A stretch of 64,000 nt of DNA from Evansella vedderi. GTDB taxonomy: Bacteria > Bacillota > Bacilli > Bacillales > Salisediminibacteriaceae. How positions within the stretch are numbered: position 1 is the stretch's first letter; each line of letters opens with the position of its first letter. Position numbers and translations under genes: made by a program. This document shows, piece after piece, positions 1 to 8,302 of the stretch. The notes under the pieces are model-generated. The model was not told the origin of the DNA and ran no database searches. It was given only the letters and a program-made list of their open reading frames with translations. The stretch covers positions 80,923-144,922 of the forward strand of contig NZ_JAUSUG010000015.1 of assembly GCF_030813435.1 (NCBI RefSeq), written 5' to 3'.

Positions 1-23
1 TGACCAAACTTATAAATACAATA

Positions 24-118
24 GGCTGTTTTCTAAAGGATTACTTGGATCCGCTACAGGCGGACGATCTCCGCTTCTCCAACCTTTTAAAAAATCAACA
101 AAGTTTACGAAAACAGCC
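24..118. repeat. Intergenic palindromic repeat, family A copy 1
   Basis: This copy has near-perfect terminal inverted repeats: GGCTGTTTTCTAAA at the left and TTTACGAAAACAGCC at the right. The middle carries GCTACAGGCGGACGATCTC and CGCTTCTCCAA, which recur in copies at 27.2 and 51.2 kb. It holds no convincing gene. It looks like a small non-autonomous (MITE-like) or REP-like element lying downstream of the tRNA gene. Confidence 0.7.
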
Positions 119-122
119 ATAC

Positions 123-150
123 AAAAAAACTCCAGTACATGGACTGGAGT
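123..150 (-). terminator. Rho-independent terminator of tRNA-Arg
   Basis: An 8-bp stem (ACTCCAGT/ACTGGAGT) is followed on the minus strand by seven T residues, 17 nt beyond the tRNA 3' end. Confidence 0.8.
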
Positions 151-166
151 TAACATATGTATATGG

Positions 167-241
167 TGGCGCGCCCACCAGGATTCGAACCCAGAACGTG
201 AGAGCCGAAATCTCATGTGATATCCATTTCACCATGGGCGC
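167..241 (-). tRNA. tRNA-Arg (anticodon UCG)
   Basis: A complete cloverleaf reads on the minus strand. The acceptor stem is GCGCCCA/TGGGCGC, followed by discriminator G and an encoded CCA. The anticodon stem TGAGA/TCTCA closes a 7-nt loop TTTCGGC, placing UCG (complement of 206-208) at positions 34-36. The T arm contains GGTTCGAATCC. UCG reads CGA and, by wobble, CGG arginine codons. The gene stands alone with its own terminator. Confidence 0.93.
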
Positions 242-331
242 ATGAAACGGACGATTAACTCGTCCGCACTATAGGAGTATAGCAATAATAAGAAAAAAAA
301 TCAAGCCTTTAATGTACTTTTTTATTTTTCC

Positions 332-679
332 TTAAACTTCTTCATCAAACATCTTTTCAAAACGTTCGTTCATTTGCTCTTCATTATACCCCATTTCAGC
401 AAGTCTTGCAGTTAAGTTTTGGGCCCACAAAGATAAACGCTGTGCCATTTTTTTATACTTTTTTCCTAAAGACCCTTTAGCATCCTTTGCCCGTGCATCG
501 GCATTTGACATCACATTCTCTGAGATAAATAATGCTTTCCATAATGATTCTTCCTCTAGTTTATCTGCATTTTCGTTAAGGTAATCAACAATTTTTTTAT
601 AATAACTATCAAATTCCTCAAATGATATTTCTTCTTCCATTTTTAAGTACTCATGAATTTGTTTGTAAAGTTCTTGCAT
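332..679 (-). CDS. Uncharacterised small helical protein
   Basis: I do not recognise this 115-residue family. The protein is soluble, acidic and apparently all-helical, with no signal peptide or membrane segment. The start was set at the ATG 8 nt after AAGGAG; a GTG three codons upstream overlaps that ribosome-binding site. It follows brxB by about 70 bp on the same strand, with a hairpin between the two, so partial read-through is possible. No cysteines or catalytic motifs stand out, and function is unknown. Confidence 0.75.
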   Translation of the reverse strand: MQELYKQIHEYLKMEEEISFEEFDSYYKKIVDYLNENADKLEEESLWKALFISENVMSNADARAKDAKGSLGKKYKKMAQRLSLWAQNLTARLAEMGYNEEQMNERFEKMFDEEV

Positions 680-722
680 AATAGGCACTCCTTGTTTCTA
701 ATATTTTAGTATGTAATGAAGA

Positions 723-744
723 AAAGGAGGAAATATCCTCCTTT
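723..744 (-). terminator. Hairpin after brxB
   Basis: A perfect 9-bp inverted repeat AAAGGAGGA/TCCTCCTTT lies right after the brxB stop, followed on the minus strand by TTCTTC rather than a clean T run. It probably attenuates transcription into the next gene. Confidence 0.55.
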
Positions 745-748
745 CTCA

Positions 749-1183
749 TTATGCTTCGTTTTTAAAGTATTGGTCAAATGCTTTTTCTAATTTTTGTACT
801 ACTTCAATTGGTTCATGACCTTCGATTTCATGTCTCTCTACCATTGTTTGAATTTTGCCATCTTTTAATAATGCAAAAGATGGAGAGGAGGGTTCATAGC
901 CCTCAAAGTAGGACCTTGCTTGTGCTGTTGCTTCACGATCTTGTCCGGCAAAGACTGTTACATAATTATCTGCTTTTACTTCGTAATTTTTCATATAAGC
1001 TGCTGATGGTCTTGCAATTCCTCCTGCACAACCACATACGGAATTAATCATAACAAAAGTAGTGCCCGTTTTTTTAAATACATCATCAACTTCTTCTGGA
1101 GTTGTTAATTCATCATAGCCTGATTGAACCATTTCTTTACGTGCTGTTTGTACAACATCATTCATGAACATTTGAAAATCCAT
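749..1183 (-). CDS. brxB: Bacilliredoxin BrxB (YqiW family)
   Basis: This 144-residue protein of the BrxA/BrxB (DUF1094) family has a thioredoxin-like fold and the characteristic Cys-Gly-Cys active site, at residues 50-52 within SVCGCAGG. In Bacillus, bacilliredoxins remove bacillithiol from S-bacillithiolated proteins after oxidative stress (family knowledge). Length and motif are typical. The ribosome-binding site AAAGGGTGG lies just before the ATG. In B. subtilis the homologue yqiW also lies close to the bkd genes, so the position is conserved. Confidence 0.93.
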   Translation of the reverse strand: MDFQMFMNDVVQTARKEMVQSGYDELTTPEEVDDVFKKTGTTFVMINSVCGCAGGIARPSAAYMKNYEVKADNYVTVFAGQDREATAQARSYFEGYEPSSPSFALLKDGKIQTMVERHEIEGHEPIEVVQKLEKAFDQYFKNEA

Positions 1184-1372
1184 TTAAACCACCCTTTCAA
1201 AATAAATAGCTAATCACATATAACTTATGTATATTTTACACTTTATCCATGTTGTTTACCATGGATTTGATTGCTACTTTATAGTATCATCTTCATAGGA
1301 ATTTTGCATTCAAATTTTATCCATTTATATCTATAACAGATTCGGAATTATAGTTTGTACTACAATAAAATG

Positions 1373-1420
1373 AAAAAAAGAGGTGACTCAAAAGGTTAAA
1401 AAACACCTTTTAGTCATCCT
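1373..1420 (-). terminator. Terminator of the zinc-binding lipoprotein gene
   Basis: The inverted repeat AGGTGACTCAAAAGGT/ACCTTTTAGTCATCCT is followed on the minus strand by CTTTTTTTC. The GGTGACTCAAAAG arm recurs in terminators at 3347 and 63790. Confidence 0.75.
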
Positions 1421-1436
1421 CCTTATAAGTAATAAA

Positions 1437-2582
1437 TTATTGTAATGCAGTTCTTAGAGTTTCCAAATTCCTTCGCATCAAACTGAAATAATCTTCTCCG
1501 TTATCTATATCTTCTTGCATAAGAGTTTCTAAATTGTGTATCCATAAAGCTTCAGCATTTACTTCCTCACGAACAGTTTCTGCTATATTCATTGGAATAT
1601 TTTGTTCAAACATAACGTAGTTAATATCATTTACTTCCATAAACTCAATAATATCCTGCATTTGGCGGATAGACGGTTCATTAGTTGGGGAAATTCCCGC
1701 TATTCCCACTTGATGAATCCCATATCTCTCCTCCCAATATCCATAACCAGCATGGGATACAATAATAGTATCTTTGGAGATTTCCTCCGCCATTGCTATA
1801 AATTCTTGATCTAACTGTTCAAGGTCAGATTTTAATGTTTCAAAATTTTCCTCAAAGAGCTCTTTTGCTTCTGGTCGAAGTTCTACCAATGCTGTCTTAA
1901 TATTTTCAGCCAATTGAATAGCACGAATTGGATCTAACCAAACATGTGGATCTTCTTCTCCATGAGAATGTCCATGGTGGTGGTCATGATCATGATCGTG
2001 ATTATCGTCACCATGTTCATGATCATGGTCATCATCTTTGTTTCCGTGTTCGTGATCATGATTGTGGTCATGGTCGTGATCGTGATCGTGGTCATGATCG
2101 TGATCATGGTCATGGTCGTGACTATGTCCATGGTCATGGTCGTGATCATAATCGATTAGTTCAATACCATCAGCGGCAGTAATAACTTTTACATCGTGTG
2201 TTTCAACGGTTTCTTTAATTCGATCTGCAAAGCCTTCAAATCCTGCTCCATTATAGATGAATAAATCCCCATCTGCAATTTGAATCATTTGATTTGCTGT
2301 TGGCTCAAAGCTATGTGCATCAGCACCAATTGGTATTATATTAGTTACTTCGACATGTTCTCCACCTATTTTTTTTGCAAAATCTTCTAATGGATATAAT
2401 GTAGTAAATACAGAAAGTGGTTCAATTTCATCTTCCACAACCTCTTCTGCTTCTTCTTCTACTTCAGTCTCCATTGTTTCCTCGTCTAATCCTTGATCTG
2501 CTTCTCCTTCATTTTCTCCACATGCTGCTAAAATCATAGATAGAATAAGGATGAATGAAAATAAGATCGATAATCGTTTCAT
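1437..2582 (-). CDS. znuA: Zinc ABC transporter substrate-binding lipoprotein (ZnuA/AdcA type)
   Basis: This 381-residue lipoprotein carries an N-terminal signal with lipobox LAAC (Cys at about 21), followed by an acidic Glu-rich linker. The rest is a cluster A-I (ZnuA/TroA) fold with metal-ligand histidines in ADAHSFEPT, the HVWLDP motif and SHAGYGYW. Between the first two, residues ~145-210 form a very long His/Asp repeat loop, a hallmark of zinc-specific members; it presumably captures or buffers Zn(II) outside the membrane. No permease or ATPase gene is adjacent, which is unusual; the partners must lie elsewhere. Two Zur-type palindromes precede the start, so zinc repression is likely. 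Confidence 0.92.
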   Translation of the reverse strand: MKRLSILFSFILILSMILAACGENEGEADQGLDEETMETEVEEEAEEVVEDEIEPLSVFTTLYPLEDFAKKIGGEHVEVTNIIPIGADAHSFEPTANQMIQIADGDLFIYNGAGFEGFADRIKETVETHDVKVITAADGIELIDYDHDHDHGHSHDHDHDHDHDHDHDHDHDHNHDHEHGNKDDDHDHEHGDDNHDHDHDHHHGHSHGEEDPHVWLDPIRAIQLAENIKTALVELRPEAKELFEENFETLKSDLEQLDQEFIAMAEEISKDTIIVSHAGYGYWEERYGIHQVGIAGISPTNEPSIRQMQDIIEFMEVNDINYVMFEQNIPMNIAETVREEVNAEALWIHNLETLMQEDIDNGEDYFSLMRRNLETLRTALQ

Positions 2583-2593
2583 TTCTTTTCCCC

Positions 2594-2613
2594 TTTCGTA
2601 ATCATTACGTTTT
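2594..2613. promoter_or_regulatory. Putative Zur box, proximal
   Basis: The palindrome CGTAATcATTACG (2597-2609), flanked by A/T triplets, matches the Bacillus Zur operator pattern (AAATCGTAATnATTACGATTT, from family knowledge). It sits at the edge of the ribosome-binding site of the zinc lipoprotein gene. Confidence 0.7.
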
Positions 2614-2630
2614 ATAACCCAAAAAGAATT

Positions 2631-2651
2631 ATATCGTAGTTATTACGATTT
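2631..2651. promoter_or_regulatory. Putative Zur box, distal
   Basis: On the minus strand this reads AAATCGTAATAACTACGATA, a 21-bp near-palindrome matching the Zur operator consensus at nearly every position. It lies about 50 bp upstream of the zinc lipoprotein start and 37 bp (centre to centre) from the proximal box. Confidence 0.75.
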
Positions 2652-2703
2652 GTAAATAAGAATGACTACGATCAAGCATTTTTTTTTATAGGCAAAATCT
2701 TTC

Positions 2704-2746
2704 AAAAAAATAGGCCCTATAAAGGCTATGAGCAAACCTTTATAGG
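2704..2746 (-). terminator. Terminator of the small secreted protein gene
   Basis: A 10-bp perfect stem CCTATAAAGG/CCTTTATAGG is followed on the minus strand by TATTTTTTTG. Confidence 0.75.
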
Positions 2747-2792
2747 ACAACCCTTTAATTGGAACTTTTTATCCCTTTCCGTTATTGACTAT

Positions 2793-3266
2793 TTAATTAT
2801 TCTCTTTAAAAAGCTCCCTATGATCCTCATTCCATTTTTTATGTAGTTGTAGTAGAGCCGGTAACAATGATTTTAATTTTTCATCATCTCGTCTTTCTAC
2901 TGCTTCTAAAAATTGCTCATGGTAATAGGAATGTTTTTCCTTCCACTCTTCAGTTATTGCAGGAAGTTCAAGCTCTTTCCCTTCCTTTTTCATTTCTTTT
3001 ATTTTTTTCAAAATAGCCTCTTTTTCACGGGTAATTTCTATCCACTCTTCTTTTAGGTCTGGACGGTACTTATCAATGAGAAGTTCATAATAAAAGTTTA
3101 TATGTGCTTTCATTTGTGAATGTTTATGAAATATATCCTCATATTTTTCTTGTTGATCCGTCCTCTCTTGCAACTCTAATTGATCATCATCTTCTGCAAA
3201 AGCTTGTAAAGGTAAAATAGTTAAAAACAGGCATAGGCATAGGCATACAAGTTTCATTGGTTTCAA
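2793..3266 (-). CDS. Small secreted helical protein, unknown function
   Basis: The 157-residue product begins with a clear Sec signal peptide (basic start, hydrophobic core, ALQAFAE cleavage region at about residues 20-25). A charged, helical mature domain rich in Glu, Lys and aromatics follows; no cysteine occurs after the signal. I do not recognise the family. The start is a TTG 9 nt after GGGAGG; an ATG four codons later is too far from the site. The gene is monocistronic with its own terminator. Its position between bkdB and the zinc lipoprotein gives no functional clue. Confidence 0.75.
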   Translation of the reverse strand: MKPMKLVCLCLCLFLTILPLQAFAEDDDQLELQERTDQQEKYEDIFHKHSQMKAHINFYYELLIDKYRPDLKEEWIEITREKEAILKKIKEMKKEGKELELPAITEEWKEKHSYYHEQFLEAVERRDDEKLKSLLPALLQLHKKWNEDHRELFKENN

Positions 3267-3346
3267 TTTAATCTACCTCCCTCATTGTCCCCTAGTATGC
3301 ACAAGATAAAAAGTGACTATGCGAACGAAGAGTTATAATAGAATAA

Positions 3347-3393
3347 GGGTGACTCAAAAGCTTATAAGATATCTTTTAAGTCACCCTCTTTTT
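3347..3393. terminator. Terminator at the end of the bkd operon
   Basis: The 14-bp inverted repeat GGGTGACTCAAAAG/CTTTTAAGTCACCC lies 50 bp after bkdB. The better T run (TCTTTTTA) is on the plus strand; the minus side is CCCTTATTCTATT, so termination of bkd may be imperfect. Confidence 0.6.
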
Positions 3394-3441
3394 AGAGCGT
3401 GTTCAAACGGGGAAAAACAGCCCCTTTTTAAACAGACTCTT

Positions 3442-4719
3442 TTAATATATAGAAGTATTTTTTTCGTTCATACTTTCTAAGCTATTTTTAATATGTCCAA
3501 GAAACTTCCCGCATACAAGCCCATCAAGAATACGGTGGTCCAAAGACATACATAAATTGACCATATGGCGAACAGCAATCGCATCGTTTTCCAATACTAC
3601 CGGTCGCTTGACAATGGATTCTACGGATAGAATGGCGGCTTGTGGATAGTTAATAATTGGCTGTGACTGTATAGAACCAAACGATCCAGTATTATTAACT
3701 GTAAAGGTACCACCTTGCATATCTTCCGACTTAAGTTGATTTGTTCTTACTTTGGTCGCAAGGTCATTTATTTCCCTCGCCAACCCTTTTACGGTCTTTT
3801 CGTCAGCATGCTTTATCACTGGAACAAAAAGTTCATTTTCTGTCGCTACTGCTAATGATATATGAACATCTTTATGGCGGATTATTTTATCTCCAGCCCA
3901 CATTGAATTTACTTGTGGGTATTCCTTAAGGGCATCAACTGTTGCTTTAATGAAGAATGGTAAGAAAGTAAGCTTAATATCTTCTTTCTTATAGAACTCA
4001 TCCTTCATCTTATTTCGATAGCGTACAAGGTCAGTTACATCCACTTCAATCATCATCCATGCATGTGGTGCTTCATGTTTAGAACGAACCATATTGTTTG
4101 CAATTGCCTTACGTACTCCGCTTATTGGCAGCTCCTCAACACGTCCAGAAGTGGTATATGGTGGAGTTGGCGCTTGCTTCGTTTCAACCCGATCTGAAAC
4201 AGCAGCTTTTCCAGGAGTTCTTACTTCTTTAACAGGTTCAGTCATTGGTGCCCCTTTAGGAACTCCTCCACTCTCAATAAGTGTTAATAAGTCTTTCCTA
4301 GTAATACGGCCACCTCTACCACTTCCATTTACTTGTTCTAAATTTATATCATGTTCTTGAGCTAATTTAAGTACAGCTGGTGAGTACCGCTTTTTATTAG
4401 ATGTATCAGCTGGTACTTGCTCTTGTGTTCCAACTACTTCTTCTTGAAGAGTCTCTACAGTAACTTCCTCTTCAGCCTCACCTTCCACTGTAATGGTACA
4501 AATTACTTCTCCCACTGCAATGGTTTCGTCTTCCCCTGCAATAAGTTCTTTTATTGTTCCAGTATACGATGATGGAATTTCAGCATTTACTTTATCTGTC
4601 ATTACCTCAGCAATAGGATCGTACTTATTCACTTGGTCCCCTGGCTTTACAAGCCATTTTGTAATGGTTCCTTCTGTCACACTTTCCCCAAGCTGTGGCA
4701 TAGTAATTTTTGTGGCCAT
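3442..4719 (-). CDS. bkdB: Branched-chain 2-oxo acid dehydrogenase E2 (lipoamide acyltransferase)
   Basis: This is the core of the branched-chain keto-acid dehydrogenase complex; it moves the acyl group from lipoamide to CoA. Domains in order: one lipoyl domain (lipoyl Lys43 in VMTDKVNAE), a hinge, a peripheral subunit-binding domain (~115-155, RYSPAVLKLA...GRGGRITRKD), a Pro-rich linker, and the catalytic domain ending in DHRILDG (His ~394). The start is the ATG 8 nt after AGGAGG; the length of 425 is normal. It is the last gene of the bkd operon, 33 bp after bkdAB. Confidence 0.96.
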   Translation of the reverse strand: MATKITMPQLGESVTEGTITKWLVKPGDQVNKYDPIAEVMTDKVNAEIPSSYTGTIKELIAGEDETIAVGEVICTITVEGEAEEEVTVETLQEEVVGTQEQVPADTSNKKRYSPAVLKLAQEHDINLEQVNGSGRGGRITRKDLLTLIESGGVPKGAPMTEPVKEVRTPGKAAVSDRVETKQAPTPPYTTSGRVEELPISGVRKAIANNMVRSKHEAPHAWMMIEVDVTDLVRYRNKMKDEFYKKEDIKLTFLPFFIKATVDALKEYPQVNSMWAGDKIIRHKDVHISLAVATENELFVPVIKHADEKTVKGLAREINDLATKVRTNQLKSEDMQGGTFTVNNTGSFGSIQSQPIINYPQAAILSVESIVKRPVVLENDAIAVRHMVNLCMSLDHRILDGLVCGKFLGHIKNSLESMNEKNTSIY

Positions 4720-4751
4720 TTCTGGCACCTCCTTGCAGCTCTATGCTCGTA

Positions 4752-5735
4752 TTAAAATTCAGCCAGCTCTTTCATGGCTTCTTCTATTTTATCGGGATTC
4801 ACCATAAAGTATTTTTCCATTGTAGGAGCATAAGGCATAGCAGGTACATCAGGACCGGCAAGCCTCTGTATTGGTGCATCTAGGTCAAACAAGCAATTCT
4901 CTGCGATAATAGCTGAGACTTCACTCATAATGCTGCCCTCTTTATTATCCTCCGTTACTAGCAAGACTTTACCTGTTTTACTAGCAGCTTTCATAATAGC
5001 CTCTTTATCTAATGGGTACACTGTTCGTAAATCAAGAATATGGGATTCATAACCTTGCTTTGCCAAATTTTCAGCAGCTTGCATGGCCATATGTACACAT
5101 AAGCCATATGTGATGACAGTGATGTCATCCCCTTCACGCTTTACGTCCGCCTTCCCAATAGGTAATGTATAATCCTCATCAGGGACTTCTCCTTTAATCA
5201 GTCGGTATGCCCGTTTATGTTCAAAGAACAGAATTGGGTCATCACTTCGAATAGAGGCCTTCAAGAGACCTTTAACATCATAAGGTGTAGAAGGCATTAC
5301 AATCTTTAAGCCAGGGACGTTAGCAAACAACGCCTCCACAGATTGAGAATGATATAATGCCCCGTGAACTCCACCACCATATGGTGCACGTATGGTAATT
5401 GGACAATGCCAATCGTTATTTGTCCTGTAACGAATTTTTGCTGCTTCTGAAACGATTTGGTTAACTGCAGGCATGATAAAATCTGCAAATTGCATTTCTG
5501 CAATTGGTCTCATTCCATACATAGCCGCACCAATCCCTACACCTGCAATCGCCGATTCTGCAAGGGGGGTGTCGATGACTCGTTCCTCACCAAACTGTTC
5601 ATATAAACCATTAGTAGCGCGGAATACGCCCCCACGTTTTCCTACGTCTTCCCCTAAGACAAAAACATTTTCATCTCGCTCCATCTCTTCTCTAATCGCT
5701 TGAGTAACTGCTTCTATATAAGAAATTACCGGCAT
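4752..5735 (-). CDS. bkdAB: Branched-chain 2-oxo acid dehydrogenase E1 beta subunit
   Basis: The 327-residue beta subunit of the thiamine-diphosphate E1 enzyme pairs with BkdAA to decarboxylate the keto acids of Val, Leu and Ile. It shows the family pattern FVLGEDVGKRGGVFRAT, DTPLAE, the YHSQ segment and the C-terminal transketolase-like domain (YGLCVHMAMQAAE, VTEDNKEGSI). The start chosen is the ATG 10 nt after GAGGAG, giving the family length. It begins 7 bp after the bkdAA stop, so the two are probably translationally coupled. Confidence 0.95.
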   Translation of the reverse strand: MPVISYIEAVTQAIREEMERDENVFVLGEDVGKRGGVFRATNGLYEQFGEERVIDTPLAESAIAGVGIGAAMYGMRPIAEMQFADFIMPAVNQIVSEAAKIRYRTNNDWHCPITIRAPYGGGVHGALYHSQSVEALFANVPGLKIVMPSTPYDVKGLLKASIRSDDPILFFEHKRAYRLIKGEVPDEDYTLPIGKADVKREGDDITVITYGLCVHMAMQAAENLAKQGYESHILDLRTVYPLDKEAIMKAASKTGKVLLVTEDNKEGSIMSEVSAIIAENCLFDLDAPIQRLAGPDVPAMPYAPTMEKYFMVNPDKIEEAMKELAEF

Positions 5736-5742
5736 CCTGTCA

Positions 5743-6741
5743 TCACTCCTCTCCATAAACGTATTTTAATGCATGCTCTGGCTCCGCATACGGAGCTTTC
5801 TCTGCATAATCTGTTGCCTCATCGATGACTTTACGTAATTTAGCTCTAATTTCTTCCTCTTTTTCGTCTGTTAAAACCCCAGTATCTTTTAAATAAGAAC
5901 CAAACGTAATAAGGGAATCAATTTTTTTCGCTGCTTCTACTTCTTCTTTTGCACGATAAACACTATCATCATCATCACTTGAATGTGGGGTCAATCGGTA
6001 AGATACCGTCTCAATTAGAGAAGGACCTTCCCCTTTTAATGCCCTTTCCCTTGCTTTGGAAATAGCCTCATAAACAGCTAATGGATCATTTCCATCCACC
6101 GTTTCCCCATGAATACCATAACCTACAGCACGATCGGATACATTTTCACAATTTAACTGTTTTTCTAATGGAACTGAAATGGCGTATTTATTGTTCTCAC
6201 ACATGAAAATCACAGGTAAATCATGAACACTAGCAAAATTTATCCCCTCATGGAAATCCCCTTGGTTAGAGGAGCCTTCTCCAAAAGTTGTGAATGCCAC
6301 AAAGTCCTCTTTTTTCATCTTAGCTGCTAACCCAAACCCAACAGCATGCGGTACCTGAGTTGTTACTGGTGAAGAGCCTGTTACAATACGATTTTTCTTT
6401 TGACCGAAATGTCCTGGCATTTGTCTTCCTCCAGAGTTCGGGTCCTCTGCTTTGGCAAAACCAGAAAGCATTAACTCTTTTGGAGTCATTCCAAACCTTA
6501 ATACAACGCCCATATCACGATAGTATGGCAAAACATAGTCTTTTTCCTTATCCAAGGCCATTGCAGCACCAACCTGGGCTGCCTCCTGTCCTTGGCAGGA
6601 AATAACGAATGGAATTTTACCAGCACGGTTTAATAACCACATTCGTTCATCAATCATTCTAGCGAGTAACATCGTTTCATACATTTCAAGAACATCATTG
6701 TCAGATAGACCTAGCTGCTGATGTCGGTGATTTTTACTCAA
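5743..6741 (-). CDS. bkdAA: Branched-chain 2-oxo acid dehydrogenase E1 alpha subunit
   Basis: This 332-residue alpha subunit carries the thiamine-diphosphate motif (FGEGSSNQGDFHEGIN to CENNKYAIS). The phosphorylation-loop region RLTPHSSDDDDSVYRAKEE resembles mitochondrial and bacterial E1-alpha proteins. It decarboxylates branched-chain keto acids and passes the acyl group to the E2 lipoyl arm. It is the first of the three complex-specific genes, 90 bp after lpdV. Products feed the synthesis of iso/anteiso fatty acids (pathway knowledge). Confidence 0.95.
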   Translation of the reverse strand: MSKNHRHQQLGLSDNDVLEMYETMLLARMIDERMWLLNRAGKIPFVISCQGQEAAQVGAAMALDKEKDYVLPYYRDMGVVLRFGMTPKELMLSGFAKAEDPNSGGRQMPGHFGQKKNRIVTGSSPVTTQVPHAVGFGLAAKMKKEDFVAFTTFGEGSSNQGDFHEGINFASVHDLPVIFMCENNKYAISVPLEKQLNCENVSDRAVGYGIHGETVDGNDPLAVYEAISKARERALKGEGPSLIETVSYRLTPHSSDDDDSVYRAKEEVEAAKKIDSLITFGSYLKDTGVLTDEKEEEIRAKLRKVIDEATDYAEKAPYAEPEHALKYVYGEE

Positions 6742-6831
6742 TGGACTCCCTCCTTAATCTTAAAAATTATTTTATATTGTTTTGATAAACATTTATCTAG
6801 TAAGGCCAACTTATAAATAATTAAAGCTACT

Positions 6832-8259
6832 CTAGCTATGAATAGCCTTACCATCTACTGCAAGTGCAGCTTCCCCAATGGCCTCCGATAAACTAGGGTG
6901 TGGGTGAATTGTTTCTGCCACTTCCCAATGAGCAGCGTCTAGGAGCTTTGCTAATGCAGCTTCCGAAATCATATCTGTGACATGTGGTCCAATCATATGA
7001 ACACCAAGAAGATCATCCGTTTTTTCGTCAGTTACAAACTTCACAAAACCGGATGTATCACCATAAACAAGGGCTTTACCAATGGCTTTAAAAGAGAAGG
7101 TACCAGTTTTTACTTCAAATCCCTTTTCCACCGCCTCCTGTTCCGTTAGACCTACACTGGCTACTTCAGGAGAAGAATAGGTGCACTTAGCGACTAGTTC
7201 TTTATTTAATGGATGAGGTTTTTCTCCAGCCATATGCTCTACGGCAATCATTCCTTCATGGGACGCCACATGTGCAAGCTGGAGTCCACCAATAACATCA
7301 CCAATCGCATAAATATGTGATTCCTTCGTTTGATAATATTCATTGGTTACAATAACATCTTTTTCTGTTTTGATATCGGTATTTTGGAGACCGATATCTT
7401 CAATGTTGGCGGCTCTTCCTACAGAAACTAATACTTTGTTAGATTCAACCGTTTTTGTTTCCCCTTTATATTCATACGGTACATGTACTTGATTTCCTTC
7501 TATAACTTTTACCTGATTTGAAAGAACTTTTGCGCTAGTAATAACCTTTACCCCTTTTTTCTTCATAGCCCTAAGAATCTCTTTCGAAATATCTTCATCT
7601 TCTAATGGGAGAATTCGAGGTAGATACTCCAATAAAGTTACTTCTACACCAAAATCGGCTAACATGGATGCCCATTCTATACCAATTACTCCGCCCCCAA
7701 TTATAGTCATGGATTTTGGCAACTCTTCTAGCTGTAGTGCTTGATCAGAAGTAAGAATATGCGTTTCATCAATAGTTAATCCAGGCAAAGATTTTGGTCT
7801 GCTACCTGTAGCGATTAAAACATACTTAGGTATTAACATTTCATTTTCAGACCCATCGTTTTTTTCTACTGATATAGTACCTGGTGATGGTGAAAAGATA
7901 GATGGACCTAATATTCTCCCATGCCCTTTATAAATATCTATTTTTCCTTTTTTCATTAAATGTTGGACACCTTTATGAAGTTGGTCCACAATACCTTGCT
8001 TTCTTTCTTGTACTCGCAGAAAGTTTAGAGTGGGATTTTCAGTGTCTATACCAAATTCACTACTTTTTTGAACAGTTTTATATACTTCTGCACTGCGCAA
8101 TAACGCCTTACTTGGAATACATCCCTTATGTAAGCATGTTCCTCCCAATTTCTCCTTTTCTACCACAGCTACTTTTAAACCAAGCTGCGAGGCACGAATT
8201 GCCGCAACATAACCACCAGTTCCAGCACCTAGTACTACTAAATCATATTCCTGTGCCAT
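6832..8259 (-). CDS. lpdV: Dihydrolipoamide dehydrogenase (E3) of the Bkd complex
   Basis: This 475-residue FAD flavoprotein reoxidises dihydrolipoamide with NAD+. Visible are the N-terminal FAD site (VVLGAGTGGYVAA), the redox pair Cys42-Cys47 in GGTCLHKGCIPSK, the NAD site IIGGGVIGIEWASML, the second FAD motif YAIGDV and the C-terminal active-site HPHPSLSE. The start follows GGGAGG. The gene lies inside the bkd operon, so it is the dedicated E3 rather than the pyruvate dehydrogenase copy. Confidence 0.95.
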   Translation of the reverse strand: MAQEYDLVVLGAGTGGYVAAIRASQLGLKVAVVEKEKLGGTCLHKGCIPSKALLRSAEVYKTVQKSSEFGIDTENPTLNFLRVQERKQGIVDQLHKGVQHLMKKGKIDIYKGHGRILGPSIFSPSPGTISVEKNDGSENEMLIPKYVLIATGSRPKSLPGLTIDETHILTSDQALQLEELPKSMTIIGGGVIGIEWASMLADFGVEVTLLEYLPRILPLEDEDISKEILRAMKKKGVKVITSAKVLSNQVKVIEGNQVHVPYEYKGETKTVESNKVLVSVGRAANIEDIGLQNTDIKTEKDVIVTNEYYQTKESHIYAIGDVIGGLQLAHVASHEGMIAVEHMAGEKPHPLNKELVAKCTYSSPEVASVGLTEQEAVEKGFEVKTGTFSFKAIGKALVYGDTSGFVKFVTDEKTDDLLGVHMIGPHVTDMISEAALAKLLDAAHWEVAETIHPHPSLSEAIGEAALAVDGKAIHS

Positions 8260-8302
8260 GCTCGAAAACCTCCCTTTTTCTTAGTTCAACAACAGACTAT
8301 AT

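Noticed and set aside
1934..2182. Long open frames overlapping the His/Asp region on both strands
   Set aside because: They are low-complexity shadows of the GATCAT-type DNA repeat that encodes the His/Asp loop; no ribosome-binding site or family resemblance.
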